Assembly (NCBI GenBank): GCA_025560025.1
Contig: CP048488.1
Coordinates: forward strand, 62,001-126,000
DNA: 64,000 nucleotides
Direction: 5' to 3'
DNA from: Agrobacterium tumefaciens
Lineage (GTDB): Bacteria > Pseudomonadota > Alphaproteobacteria > Rhizobiales > Rhizobiaceae
Shown here: one piece after another, positions 18,893 through 28,130 of the stretch
Numbering within the stretch: the first letter of the stretch is position 1
Layout: every line of letters begins with the position of its first letter
Translations under genes and position numbers: made by a program
The notes under the pieces: generated by a model
The model's database searches: none
Told to the model about the DNA's origin: nothing
What the model saw: only the letters and a program-made list of their open reading frames with translations

Positions 18893-19069
18893 ATGAACAC
18901 CGATCTTTCCCTTGCCCAAAACCACGCCTTTCAGCTTTCCCGCACTCTGATGGTTCCGGTCACGCTCTTCCGGTCCGGCGACGAGTTCGGCGTTCTCCCG
19001 AGCGACGAACTCGATGACGAAGACGATCTGGTAATCGTGCATGAATACGTTCCGGGCGGGTCTCATTGA
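18893..19069 (+). CDS. Small acidic conserved-type protein, 58 aa
   Basis: A short frame beginning MNTDLSLAQNHAFQLSRTLM and ending EYVPGGSH, with an acidic middle (SDELDDEDDL). It has no recognisable domain. Support comes from its protein-like composition, its position at the head of the plus-strand plasmid block, and the structured leader immediately upstream. The function is unknown. Confidence 0.5.
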   Translation: MNTDLSLAQNHAFQLSRTLMVPVTLFRSGDEFGVLPSDELDDEDDLVIVHEYVPGGSH

Positions 19070-19147
19070 GACCCTTCTCCCTCGTGCCGCTTGCGAGCGG
19101 CAGGCGGCAAGGGAAGCTGCGCCGCGGCTGCACGATCCGTCAGCGCA

Positions 19148-19165
19148 AGGTGCAGATCTGCAGGT
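19148..19165. promoter_or_regulatory. tra-box-like dyad upstream of the toprim gene
   Basis: AGGTGCAGATCTGCAGGT matches the consensus TraR box (ATGTGCAGATCTGCACAT) at 15 of 18 positions, including the entire GTGCAGATCTGCA core. It sits about 120 bases before the start at 19285 and lies in the loop of an inverted repeat (GGCAAGGG...CGCGGCTG at 19106-19130 against 19169-19184). It is a candidate second TraR target. Confidence 0.4.
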
Positions 19166-19284
19166 TGCCAGCCGCGCCCTTGCCTTCTTTGCTCTTCGCG
19201 GCGTCCGGAGAGGAGCCCGCGGGTGCGGGGAAATGGAAATGGAAACAGAAGGAAGGGCGGACGCAATGCGCGTCGGGAAGAAAA

Positions 19285-20208
19285 ATGGAAAAGAAGGAAC
19301 TGGAAGACCTCAGGGTTCGGGTGCAATGCGCTGCCGCGCTGGAGAAGGCTGGGTTTGCCATCGACCTGAAGGAGAGCACCCGCAGGGCGGTCAAATTCCG
19401 CGGCGGCGGGGCCATAATCATCGTGATTCACGAGGGCAGGGGCTGGTTCGATCCGCTGTCCGATGCCAAGGGTGACGTGTTCGGTCTTGTCGAGCATCTC
19501 GACCGAGTGCCCTTTGTCGAAGCCCTCGACCATGTCGCATCGCTGGTCGACTTCGTCCCGAAGGAGCCGGTCTGGACCCACGCTGCGCGCGAGATCGATC
19601 TGCCGGCCGGAGTTTCAGAACGATGGACGAAGCGGCGCAAGCCGTGGCCGGGCTCGATGACCTGGCGCTATCTCCGCGACGAACGCTGCGTTCCGGAAGC
19701 AACCATCCGCGCAGCGCTCCGGCATGATCTCGTGCGCGAAGGTCCGCGCGGCAGTATGTGGGCCGCGCACCGTGACAGCGAGGGCGCCGTCTCCGGCTGG
19801 GAGGAGCGCGGGCCGGAATGGCGCGGCTTTTCCACCGGGGGAGCGAAAGTGTTGTTCAGGTTCGGCGCGATCCATGCGCCGCGCCTTTGCGTGACGGAGG
19901 CTGCCATCGACGCCATGAGCCTTGCCGCGCTGGAGAGTAATCGGCGCGATACCCTCTATGTCAGTACCGGCGGCGGCTGGGCCCCTGCCACCGATGCGGC
20001 GATCCGTTTATTGGCGGCGCGGAAGGGTATGTCGGTGGTCGCCGCCACGGATAATAACGCGCAGGGCGATATTTACGCTGATCGGTTGGAAGCAATTGCC
20101 CGGGACGCCGACTGCAGATTTGAGCGCCACCGTCCCCACCACGAGGACTGGAACGAGGACCTTTGCGCTCAGCTGCGCGCGAATTCGAGGAGAGGCGCGA
20201 TGTCGTGA
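19285..20208 (+). CDS. DUF3991/toprim domain plasmid protein (primase-like)
   Basis: 307 residues from the ATG at 19285, which follows a GGGAAGAA ribosome site; the frame is open further upstream but only in low-complexity sequence. An N-terminal region (GRGWFDPLSDAKGDVFGLVEHL) resembles the zinc-finger/DUF3991 part. The C-terminal half is toprim-like: LCVTEAAIDAMSLAAL supplies the Glu near residue 205, and VAATDNNAQGD the acidic DxN cluster near 250. Such proteins are common on rhizobial plasmids and are thought to act in priming or plasmid DNA metabolism. Its 3' end overlaps the convergent Fic gene by 40 bases. Confidence 0.8.
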   Translation: MEKKELEDLRVRVQCAAALEKAGFAIDLKESTRRAVKFRGGGAIIIVIHEGRGWFDPLSDAKGDVFGLVEHLDRVPFVEALDHVASLVDFVPKEPVWTHAAREIDLPAGVSERWTKRRKPWPGSMTWRYLRDERCVPEATIRAALRHDLVREGPRGSMWAAHRDSEGAVSGWEERGPEWRGFSTGGAKVLFRFGAIHAPRLCVTEAAIDAMSLAALESNRRDTLYVSTGGGWAPATDAAIRLLAARKGMSVVAATDNNAQGDIYADRLEAIARDADCRFERHRPHHEDWNEDLCAQLRANSRRGAMS

Positions 20209-20765
20209 TTATCCGCGGCCTGCAGTGCCGCGACGTACCGTGTGCGCAGATCTCCCACGTCGCCCAGGCTTCCGCTACCCCACCCGAAGGGCTCAGCGCC
20301 CAGTTTTTCCACGAGCAGATCGGCGGCCAGCCGCGCGTGACGTCCGTTGCCGTTCGGAAACGGATGGATGGCGACCAGGCGATGGTGGAAACGTATTGCG
20401 ATCTCGTCCGGCGCGAATGTCTCATGCTCGACCCAATACCGAACGTCATCGAGCAGCACCGTGAGTTCGACCGGAATTCGGTAGGCCTGGATGCCGATAT
20501 TGCGCTCCGTCGTTCGGAAGCTGCCTGCCCATTGCCAGACCTCGCCGAACATGCGTCGATGCAATGTACGCATGAAGTCTTCGGTCAGCATCCTGTCGAC
20601 CGGCATGCGCCGTCGTCCACGCGCCCAGGCGGCGCCCTCGACGATGTTCTCCTGTTCCGCCTCGTTGAGATCCCGCCTGTGGGTGATCCAGCTTTGAAGC
20701 AGGCCCTCGCGCTCCTGTGGCTCGAGCGGTGTTGCGTCCTCGGGTTCCTGGAAGAGGTCGGTCAT
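20169..20765 (-). CDS. Mobile mystery protein B, Fic/DOC family
   Basis: 198 residues with a complete Fic core, HPFPNGNGRHARL near residue 135, which is the H-x-F-x-D/N-G-N-G-R AMPylation motif. An upstream helix carries HRRMFGEVWQWAGSFR. The start overlaps the stop of the upstream HTH gene by four bases. The pair matches the tandem genes known as mobile mystery proteins A and B, which are carried by mobile elements and behave like a regulator/toxin-like enzyme unit. Targets are unknown. Confidence 0.88.
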   Translation of the reverse strand: MTDLFQEPEDATPLEPQEREGLLQSWITHRRDLNEAEQENIVEGAAWARGRRRMPVDRMLTEDFMRTLHRRMFGEVWQWAGSFRTTERNIGIQAYRIPVELTVLLDDVRYWVEHETFAPDEIAIRFHHRLVAIHPFPNGNGRHARLAADLLVEKLGAEPFGWGSGSLGDVGDLRTRYVAALQAADNHDIAPLLEFARS

Positions 20766-21223
20766 CTTTCTGACCAGAGGTCGCGCTCGGAAAGCTGGTC
20801 GCGGATGTAGGCCTGGAGACGGGCTTCAAGATCGCCATTGTCTGTTCCCTGCGCTTCGAGGCGCATTGTGTGTGCGACCCGTTGCAGTTCGCGCATTGCG
20901 ATCTTGCGCGCGCGTTCGGTCACGGCGGCCTCGAGCGACGTATTCGGGACCAATGCGTAGACCAGCGTGCAGTCGAGTGCCTCTGCCGCACGCCGCAACG
21001 TACTGAGCTGGATTGTTCCGGATGCCTCCGACTTCTCGATCGCTTCCACGGTCTGGGGCCGGATTCCCATCCTTGAACCGAGCTGCGCTCCTGTCATGCC
21101 GAGCGCGTCGCGCAACGCCCGGACCCATCCTTTTGGCGGTGCCCTGAAGCCCTCTGCCGGCTGCAGCCCGCGAAGGCGCTCGTCAAGCCTTCTGCGCGCT
21201 CGCTTTCTTGCGTCGTCCTTCAT
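20762..21223 (-). CDS. Mobile mystery protein A, HTH regulator
   Basis: 153 residues. A Cro/C1-type helix-turn-helix occupies the middle (LGMTGAQLGSRMGIRPQTVEAIEKSEASG, near residues 42-70; read in two parts, scanning helix then recognition helix), followed by a helical C-terminus. It is coupled to the Fic gene. It probably represses its own promoter, which is flanked by a perfect 11-bp inverted repeat at 21261-21322. Confidence 0.85.
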   Translation of the reverse strand: MKDDARKRARRRLDERLRGLQPAEGFRAPPKGWVRALRDALGMTGAQLGSRMGIRPQTVEAIEKSEASGTIQLSTLRRAAEALDCTLVYALVPNTSLEAAVTERARKIAMRELQRVAHTMRLEAQGTDNGDLEARLQAYIRDQLSERDLWSER

Positions 21224-21260
21224 CGTTCACCTTTCTACCGCGGCTGATCATCAGACAACA

Positions 21261-21322
21261 GGCTGATTGTTGCGTACAAATTATCAGTTTACACCCTGAT
21301 TATCAATGCCGAACAATCAGCC
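21261..21322 (-). promoter_or_regulatory. Promoter and paired operators of the mobile mystery A/B operon
   Basis: GGCTGATTGTT (21261-21271) and its exact inverse AACAATCAGCC (21312-21322) flank the promoter, with an inner ATCAG/CTGAT pair at 21283-21300. On the minus strand TTGATA and TAATTT lie 17 bases apart between the outer arms, a good -35/-10 pair. This is a classical arrangement for autorepression by the HTH protein. Confidence 0.65.
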
Positions 21323-21330
21323 CCAAGTAT

Positions 21331-21595
21331 GATAAGACGAGTGATTGAAACAGCCTGTGAGCTGATTTCACCTGAATGAAATAGCAAGGAGGGGAAGGAA
21401 GAGAAGGGAACGGGAAGGCCGTCTGCCGCATGCCCGCCAGCCGCGTCAAGGGTAAAGCTTCGCCCGCTGCGCGGCCCTTGACCCGTCCGGGCGGAGAGGC
21501 GGCGCCAAGGAGGGGTCAGGAAGGGCTGAAGAGGATGGCGACATCGCGAGGATGAGCCGCGTGTCCTTCCCGATAAGGCTGAAAGGAGCCTGCCC
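21331..21595 (+). other. Structured non-coding leader of the DUF1419-like gene
   Basis: No gene is seen. A perfect 8-bp stem GTCAAGGG (21445-21452) / CCCTTGAC (21475-21482) is present. A weaker outer pairing links CGGGAAGG at 21411-21418 with its inverse near 21564-21571, about 25 bases before the next ATG. The outer arms match at roughly two thirds of positions, so this is a weak member of the leader family. Confidence 0.35.
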
Positions 21596-22198
21596 ATGAC
21601 CGTCTCTTCGATACGAAAAGTCTTTGAAGGCATCGCCGACCGCCGGCAGATGTTCCGCATGTTCGACCGCCACGCGCAACGCCCGAACCGTTGGGAGGGT
21701 GACGATAGCGCGCTCTATCGAGGCGAATGGTTCGAAATCGCCCAAGCCCAGCACGACTACATGTTCGAGATCCTGCCGCCGCTGTTCATGCGAGGCGACA
21801 TGTTCGCCATGCGCGAGTTCCTCACCGGAAGCATCACGAGTATTTTCTTCACCCTGAAGATCGATGACCGCATGCGGTATTTCCATGCCTACTGCGACTT
21901 GTCCGACAAGGGCTCGCCGGAACGGATGCGCGGCGCAATCGCAGAGCGGGAAACCCGGCCCGTTCGGGCGATGACGCGCGAGGAACGCCTGGACCACATC
22001 TGGTCGAGCAGCCACGATGACTATCGCGGCTATGCCGGCGAGCGCTGGCCGGAACACGACCACGGCAAGCGGACCGTGCTGTTCTACGGCGGACGCCAGG
22101 GCACCGGCCTGAAGCTGCTCGACGACCTCACGGATGCGGAGATCGCGTCGAAGCTGCCGGTGCATCTGCGGTACCTCCCCGACGCGATCGCGGCTTGA
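21596..22198 (+). CDS. Conserved plasmid protein, DUF1419-like
   Basis: 200 residues, rich in aromatic and charged residues (RRQMFRMFDRHAQRPNRW near 17; WFEIAQAQHDYMFEILPP near 43), predicted soluble. I recognise it as the type of protein annotated DUF1419 on rhizobial plasmids, but no function is known. A ribosome site AAAGGAG precedes the ATG. It forms a two-gene unit with the next frame 12 bases downstream and points toward oriT. Confidence 0.7.
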   Translation: MTVSSIRKVFEGIADRRQMFRMFDRHAQRPNRWEGDDSALYRGEWFEIAQAQHDYMFEILPPLFMRGDMFAMREFLTGSITSIFFTLKIDDRMRYFHAYCDLSDKGSPERMRGAIAERETRPVRAMTREERLDHIWSSSHDDYRGYAGERWPEHDHGKRTVLFYGGRQGTGLKLLDDLTDAEIASKLPVHLRYLPDAIAA

Positions 22199-22210
22199 CG
22201 GGAGGCGGCG

Positions 22211-22612
22211 ATGTTCACCTTTTCCGTGACGGACATCCACGTCGTCATGATGCACGGACGGCTGGACGCCTACCTCAACGGCGGTTTCCGCAATCCCCAC
22301 TACGGTGTGTTTCCGGGCCGCGATGAGAAGCCCGGTCTTTGGTTGGTCGGCGACGAGGGCGTCTACATCCTCTCCAATGGTAAGCTCGCCGAAGGGCAGC
22401 GGCCGTTCGTCGTCTATGCCGAAGAGTGCGATCCGAAGACCAACCCTGACTACTGGCACTACAAGCGCCAGCATTTCGGCGGCGATGACGGCGTCGAGTT
22501 TCTCGATGGCGCCATGCTCGTGAAACTGATCGCGGCAAGCCCCGGCTGCACGCATCTGAAGATCGCGTTCCTGCAGGACTCGATGCAGCTCTTCGTGATC
22601 GAGCGAAACTAG
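22211..22612 (+). CDS. Conserved plasmid protein, DUF3085-like
   Basis: 133 residues, soluble, no catalytic motif recognised. Segments HYGVFPGRDEKPGLWLVGD (near 28) and FLDGAMLVKLIAASP (near 100) resemble the DUF3085 proteins found beside DUF1419 on rhizobial plasmids. GGGAGG lies just before the ATG, and the gene follows its neighbour by 12 bases, so the two are cotranscribed. Confidence 0.7.
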   Translation: MFTFSVTDIHVVMMHGRLDAYLNGGFRNPHYGVFPGRDEKPGLWLVGDEGVYILSNGKLAEGQRPFVVYAEECDPKTNPDYWHYKRQHFGGDDGVEFLDGAMLVKLIAASPGCTHLKIAFLQDSMQLFVIERN

Positions 22613-22625
22613 CGATCCTTCGACA

Positions 22626-22714
22626 GTCGCCATCTGGCGGCGGTCAAGCCCACCCAATCCCCCTCATCCCACGCATGTCGCCGGCCGACTGGAACCTTCC
22701 AGCGGGACGGCGAC
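22626..22714 (+). repeat. Possible inverted-repeat leader before the methylase-helicase gene
   Basis: GTCGCC at 22626-22631 and its inverse GGCGAC at 22709-22714 begin two arms that stay partly complementary for about 20 bases with small indels. The right arm ends 27 bases before the ATG at 22742. The match is weak and GC-rich sequence makes chance pairing easy. Confidence 0.3.
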
Positions 22715-22741
22715 GCGCGCCTTCACCCAGGAGATTTCAGC

Positions 22742-25700
22742 ATGTCACATGACGAGCACTTCACCATCGATCTTTTCGGCAACACTGCGCTTTCGTCCGG
22801 CCTCGGCCTTGGCGTGACGGCCTTCGGCAGCAACTTCGAACCAGACGATGATCCCGATCCTACAACTCCAGCGCCGGCTTTGCCGATCGCCTCAGTCGTG
22901 CGACCGTCGTCCCGGCAGTGCCGTGCCCGTGGCCTGAACTTCAATCTCGCCGATGACCGTGGTCTCGCCCGCAGCTGGAAGGACCGTGCGCGCGACAATA
23001 TTGCAGCGATCCGGCTCGCTGCCGAGATCGAGGCGAGCGAACGTCCTGCGACGCGCGAGGAACAGGAGACGCTGATCCGCTTCACCGGCTTCGGCGCGTC
23101 CGATCTTGCCAACGGCGTCTTCCGCCGTCCGGGCGAGCTCGAATTCCGCAAGGGCTGGGACGAGATCGGTTCCGATCTGGAGGATGCGGTCGGCGAGACC
23201 GACTATGCCTCGCTTGCCCGCTGCACCCAGTATGCCCATTTCACACCGGAGTTCATCGTCAGGGCGATATGGTCAGGGCTTCAGCGCCTCGGATGGCGCG
23301 GCGGCCGGGTGCTGGAGCCGGGAATCGGCACAGGCCTGTTTCCGGCGCTGATGCCGGAAGCGCTTCGTGATCTGTCGCACGTCACCGGCGTTGAACTCGA
23401 TCCCGTAACGGCATGCATCGTCCGGCTGTTGCAGCCGCGCGCGCGGATCCTCACTGGAGATTTTGCGCGCACGGAATTGCCAGCGAGCTTCGACCTCGCC
23501 ATCGGCAATCCGCCGTTCTCCGACCGGACCGTGCGATCAGACCGGGCTTATCGCTCGCTCGGTCTGAGACTTCACGACTACTTCGTCGCCCGGTCGATCG
23601 ACCTGTTGAAGCCGGGCGCTTTCGCCGCCTTTGTCACGAGCTCCGGCACGATGGACAAGGCGGATTCGGCGGCGCGCCAACATATCGCGACGACCGCGGA
23701 TCTGATTGCGGCTATCCGCCTGCCAGAAGGCAGTTTCCGAGCCGACGCAGGCACGGACGTCGTCGTGGACATCCTTTTCTTCCGCAAGCGCAAGGTCGCC
23801 GAGCCCGAGCGCGATCTCTCGTGGCTCGACATCGAGGAGGTGCGGCCAGCGACCGGCGACGAGGGCGCCATCCGGGTGAACAGATGGTTCGCGCGGCATC
23901 CGGATTTCGTGCTCGGCACCCATGCTCTCATCACCGGTCCCTTCGGCGAGACCTATACATGCCTTTCGCGTGGCAGCGAGGACCTCGTCGTCGCGTTGTC
24001 CGCCGCCGTCCATCTTCTTCCGGAAGGCCACTATGACGGCGAGCCCACCGAGATTGATCTCGATCTTGAAGAAGCCACCGACACGGCGCCTGTCGACCTG
24101 CCGTCCGACCGGCTTGTGCGTGAAGGCAGCTTCTTCTTCGACAACGCGAAGGGCCTGATGCAGGTCATCGACGGGGAGCCCGTTGCTGTGAAAGTCCGCA
24201 AGGGCCGTAGCGCCGACGGCATCCCGGAGAAGCATGTCCGCATCATCCGGAAGCTCATTCCAATACGCGACGCCGTCCGTGAGGTGCTGAAAGCCCAGGA
24301 GCAGGACCGGCCCTGGAAGGATTTGCAGGTCAGGCTGCGCATCGCCTGGTCGAGCTTCGTGCGCGACTTCGGTCCGATCAACCACACCACGGTCTCGATC
24401 ACCGAGGATCCGGAGTCTGGCGAGACACGCGAGAGCCATCGCCGCCCGAACCTGCAGCCGTTCGCGGACGATCCCGATTGCTGGCTGGTCGCCTCGATTG
24501 AGGACTACGACCTCGAAAACGACACCGCGAAGCCCGGCGCGATCTTCACCGAGCGTGTCATCTCGCCGCCCGCACCGCCTGTCATCACCAGTGCGGCAGA
24601 TGCACTCGCCGTGGTGCTCAACGAACGCGGGCGCGTCGATCTCGACCATATCGCGGAACTTCTGCACCGTGATCCAGACGATGTCGTCGCTGAGCTCGGC
24701 AGTGCGATCTTCCGCGATCCCGCCGATGGCTCGTGGCAGATGGCCGACGCCTATCTGTCCGGTCCGGTTCGCGACAAACTCAAGGTTGCTGAAGCCGCGG
24801 CCGCGCTCGATCCCGTCTATAACCGTAACGTCACCGCTCTGGCGGGCGTTCAGCCGGTCGATCTTCGACCTTCCGACATCACCGCCCGTCTAGGCGCTCC
24901 ATGGATACCGGCCGCCGACGTCGTCGCCTTCGTCAAGGAGATGATGGGAAACGATATCCGGATCCATCATATGCCCGAACTGGCGTCATGGACCGTCGAG
25001 GCCCGACAGCTCGGCTATCTGGCCGCGGGAACGTCCGAATGGGGAACGGACCGCCGCCACGCAGGCGAACTGCTGTCCGATGCCCTGAACAGCCGGGTGC
25101 CGCAGATCTTCGATACGATCAGGGATGGCGACAGCGAAAGGCGGGTTCTCAACGTCGTCGATACCGAGGCTGCAAAGGAAAAGCTTCACAAGATCAAGGA
25201 CGCCTTCCAGCGCTGGATATGGTCCGATCCCGATCGCACCGACCGGCTCGCGCGCGTCTATAATGACCGCTTCAACAACATCGCACCGCGAAAGTTCAAC
25301 GGAGATCATCTCAACCTTCCAGGCGCCTCGGGCGCCTTTGTTCTTTATGGACACCAAAAGCGCGGGATCTGGAGGATCATCTCGTCCGGCTCGACCTATC
25401 TTGCCCATGCCGTCGGCGCCGGCAAAACCATGACGATGGCGGCAAGCATCATGGAGCAGCGGCGTCTCGGCCTGATCGCCAAGGCGATGCAGATTGTGCC
25501 GGGGCATTGCCTTGCGCAGGCGGCACGCGAGTTCCTGGCGCTCTATCCAACGGCTCGTATCCTCGTTGCCGACGAGACGAATTTTTCGAAGGACAAGCGG
25601 GCCCGGTTCCTGTCGCGCGCGGCGACGGCGACCTGGGATGCGATCATCATCACGCATTCCGCCTTCAGGTTCATCGGCGTGCCGGCGGCATTTGAAAGCC

Positions 25701-27823
25701 AAATGATTCACGATGAGCTGGAGCTCTACGAGACCCTGCTGCTGAAGGTCGAGGATGAGGACCGGGTGTCCCGCAAACGGCTGGAGCGCCTGAAGGAAGG
25801 CCTGCAGGAGCGGCTCGAAGCGCTTTCCACCCGCAAGGATGATCTTCTCACGATCGCCGAGATCGGCGTCGACCAGATCATCGTCGACGAGGCGCATGAG
25901 TTCCGCAAGCTCTCCTTTGCCACCAATATGAGTACGTTGAAGGGGGTCGATCCGAACGGCTCGCAGCGGGCCTGGGACCTCTATGTGAAGTCGCGCTTCA
26001 TCGAGACGATCAATCCCGGCCGAGCGCTCGTGCTTGCGTCGGGCACGCCGATCACCAACACGCTCGGCGAAATGTTCTCGGTCCAGCGGCTGATGGGCCA
26101 TGCCGCGCTGGAGGAGCGTGGCCTGCACGAGTTCGATGCCTGGGCGTCGACGTTCGGCGACACCACCACCGAACTGGAGCTTCAGCCATCCGGCAAGTAC
26201 AAGCCGGTCTCCCGCTTCGCGAGCTTCGTCAACGTGCCCGAGCTGATCGCGATGTTCCGGAGCTTCGCGGATGTCGTGATGCCGGCGGATTTGCGCGAGT
26301 ATGTAAAGGTGCCGGCGATCTCGACCGGCAGGCGCCAGATTGTCACGTCGAAGCCGACACAGGCGTTCAAGCACTACCAGATGGTGCTGGCCGAGCGCAT
26401 CAAGGCGATCGAGGAGCGCGAAGGGCCGCCGCAGCCGGGCGACGACATCCTGCTCTCCGTTATCACGGACGGCCGGCATGCGGCGATCGACCTGCGCCTC
26501 GTGGATGCCGACAATGACAATGAGGCGGACAACAAGCTCAACAACCTCATCTCGAACGCCTTCCGCATCTGGAAGGTGACGGCAGGCAGCGTCTATCTCC
26601 GTCATGACAGCAAGCCGTTCGAGGTGCCAGGTGCTGCGCAGATGATCTTTTCCGACCTGGGCACCATCAGCGTCGAAAAGACGAGGGGCTTCTCCGCCTA
26701 TCGCTGGATTCGCGACGAGCTGATCCGCCTAGGCGTGCCGGCGTCGGAGATCGCCTTCATGCAGGACTTCAAGAAGTCGGAGGCGAAGCAGCGCCTGTTC
26801 GGCGACGTTCGGGCCGGCAGGGTCCGGTTCCTCATCGGTTCGTCGGAGACGATGGGAACCGGGGTCAACGTCCAGCTCCGCCTGAAGGCGCTGCACCATC
26901 TCGACGTCCCCTGGCTTCCCTCGCAGATCGAGCAGCGCGAGGGCCGCATCGTTCGGCAGGGCAACCAGCACGACGAGGTCGATATCTTCGCCTACGCGAC
27001 CGAAGGCAGCCTCGATGCCACGATGTGGCAGAACAACGAGCGAAAGGCCCGCTTCATCGCTGCCGCGCTCTCCGGCGACACCTCGATCCGGCGGCTGGAA
27101 GATATAGGCGAGGGGCAGGCCAACCAGTTCGCAATGGCGAAAGCCATCGCGTCGGGCGATCAGCGGCTCATGCAAAAGGCGGGGCTTGAAGCGGACATCG
27201 CCCGGCTGGAACGGCTTCGTGCAGCGCATATCGACGACCAGCACGCCGTTCGCAGGCAGCTTCGCGACGCCGAGCGCGACATTGAGGTGTGGACACGGCG
27301 GATTGCGGAGATCGGTCAGGACATCACGCGGCTGGTTCCGACCACTGGCGAGGTCTTCACCATGACGGTCGCGGGGAAAGACTACTCCGAACGCAAGGAG
27401 GCGGGCCGCGCCCTTCTGAAGGAGATCCTGACCCTAGTCCAGCTCAGCCAAGAGGGCGAGGCCGTCATCGCCTCGATCGGCGGTTTCGAGCTCGAATATC
27501 ACGGCCAGCGTTATGGCAAGGATGGCTATCGCTACACCACCATGCTGAAGCGAACCGGCGCGGACTACGAGATCGAGCTTCCGATTACGGTGACGCCGCT
27601 CGGGGCTGTTTCACGCCTCGAGCACGCGCTCGACGATTTCGATGGCGAGCGGGAGCGCTATCGCCAGCGTCTCGGCGACGCCCGCCGCAGGTTGGCGTCG
27701 TACCAGTCGCGCGGCGAAGGCAGTGAATTCGCATTCGCCGGGGAACTGGCCGAAAAACACCGGCAGCTTGCCGAGGTCGAGACGGCCCTGGCGGCTGATG
27801 TCGGTGAGCGGATCGCGGCTTGA
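22742..27823 (+). CDS. Giant DNA methyltransferase-SNF2/DEAH helicase fusion (DarB-like)
   Basis: 1693 residues. An N6-adenine methyltransferase region carries GIGTGLFP near 196 and the catalytic NPPF near 256. A helicase follows with Walker A AVGAGKTMTM near 890, VDEAHEFRK near 1047, and the C-lobe arginine-finger region QREGRIVRQGNQ near 1397, then a charged helical C-terminus. The same order occurs in phage P1 DarB and in large proteins of rhizobial plasmids. A role protecting incoming plasmid DNA from restriction is the best guess, consistent with an early-entering position relative to oriT. It is monocistronic with a short leader. Confidence 0.88.
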   Translation: MSHDEHFTIDLFGNTALSSGLGLGVTAFGSNFEPDDDPDPTTPAPALPIASVVRPSSRQCRARGLNFNLADDRGLARSWKDRARDNIAAIRLAAEIEASERPATREEQETLIRFTGFGASDLANGVFRRPGELEFRKGWDEIGSDLEDAVGETDYASLARCTQYAHFTPEFIVRAIWSGLQRLGWRGGRVLEPGIGTGLFPALMPEALRDLSHVTGVELDPVTACIVRLLQPRARILTGDFARTELPASFDLAIGNPPFSDRTVRSDRAYRSLGLRLHDYFVARSIDLLKPGAFAAFVTSSGTMDKADSAARQHIATTADLIAAIRLPEGSFRADAGTDVVVDILFFRKRKVAEPERDLSWLDIEEVRPATGDEGAIRVNRWFARHPDFVLGTHALITGPFGETYTCLSRGSEDLVVALSAAVHLLPEGHYDGEPTEIDLDLEEATDTAPVDLPSDRLVREGSFFFDNAKGLMQVIDGEPVAVKVRKGRSADGIPEKHVRIIRKLIPIRDAVREVLKAQEQDRPWKDLQVRLRIAWSSFVRDFGPINHTTVSITEDPESGETRESHRRPNLQPFADDPDCWLVASIEDYDLENDTAKPGAIFTERVISPPAPPVITSAADALAVVLNERGRVDLDHIAELLHRDPDDVVAELGSAIFRDPADGSWQMADAYLSGPVRDKLKVAEAAAALDPVYNRNVTALAGVQPVDLRPSDITARLGAPWIPAADVVAFVKEMMGNDIRIHHMPELASWTVEARQLGYLAAGTSEWGTDRRHAGELLSDALNSRVPQIFDTIRDGDSERRVLNVVDTEAAKEKLHKIKDAFQRWIWSDPDRTDRLARVYNDRFNNIAPRKFNGDHLNLPGASGAFVLYGHQKRGIWRIISSGSTYLAHAVGAGKTMTMAASIMEQRRLGLIAKAMQIVPGHCLAQAAREFLALYPTARILVADETNFSKDKRARFLSRAATATWDAIIITHSAFRFIGVPAAFESQMIHDELELYETLLLKVEDEDRVSRKRLERLKEGLQERLEALSTRKDDLLTIAEIGVDQIIVDEAHEFRKLSFATNMSTLKGVDPNGSQRAWDLYVKSRFIETINPGRALVLASGTPITNTLGEMFSVQRLMGHAALEERGLHEFDAWASTFGDTTTELELQPSGKYKPVSRFASFVNVPELIAMFRSFADVVMPADLREYVKVPAISTGRRQIVTSKPTQAFKHYQMVLAERIKAIEEREGPPQPGDDILLSVITDGRHAAIDLRLVDADNDNEADNKLNNLISNAFRIWKVTAGSVYLRHDSKPFEVPGAAQMIFSDLGTISVEKTRGFSAYRWIRDELIRLGVPASEIAFMQDFKKSEAKQRLFGDVRAGRVRFLIGSSETMGTGVNVQLRLKALHHLDVPWLPSQIEQREGRIVRQGNQHDEVDIFAYATEGSLDATMWQNNERKARFIAAALSGDTSIRRLEDIGEGQANQFAMAKAIASGDQRLMQKAGLEADIARLERLRAAHIDDQHAVRRQLRDAERDIEVWTRRIAEIGQDITRLVPTTGEVFTMTVAGKDYSERKEAGRALLKEILTLVQLSQEGEAVIASIGGFELEYHGQRYGKDGYRYTTMLKRTGADYEIELPITVTPLGAVSRLEHALDDFDGERERYRQRLGDARRRLASYQSRGEGSEFAFAGELAEKHRQLAEVETALAADVGERIAA

Positions 27824-28130
27824 CAAGCGACACTCGTGACAACATCTGCCCGCACGGACGCTCTTTTGGAATGAGAAAATAAGGAAGGGGGAAGCTTGCT
27901 CGCAGATCGGGCAGGCCGCTGACGCTTGCGCTCAACCGCGGCACTGCGCAATCCCGGCCCATCGTCCTGCGCAGGGCTGTAAGCCCCGCTTGGCCAGCCG
28001 GGCAGGGATGCTCGGCCGCAGTTGCACGGGCCCGTCCGCTCCGCGGTCCGGGAAGTGTCTTCGGAAAGAACTGAAGACGGAAAAGGGCCGGCAAGGCGCC
28101 GGCTCACCAATCCCGGAAGGAGCCAATCTC
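27824..28130 (+). other. Non-coding leader of the ParB-family gene
   Basis: No gene is seen in these 307 bases. A local hairpin (GTCTTC/GAAGAC) and a GGCCGGC-type stem lie near the gene. A possible long pairing joins sequence around 27921-27944 (GACGCTT..., ACCGCGG) with its partly inverted copy around 28046-28068. GGAAGGAG precedes the ATG at 28131. Confidence 0.35.

Noticed and set aside
24986..26605. 539-codon minus-strand frame inside the methylase-helicase gene
   Set aside because: Lies wholly opposite helicase motifs; composition is typical of an antisense shadow.
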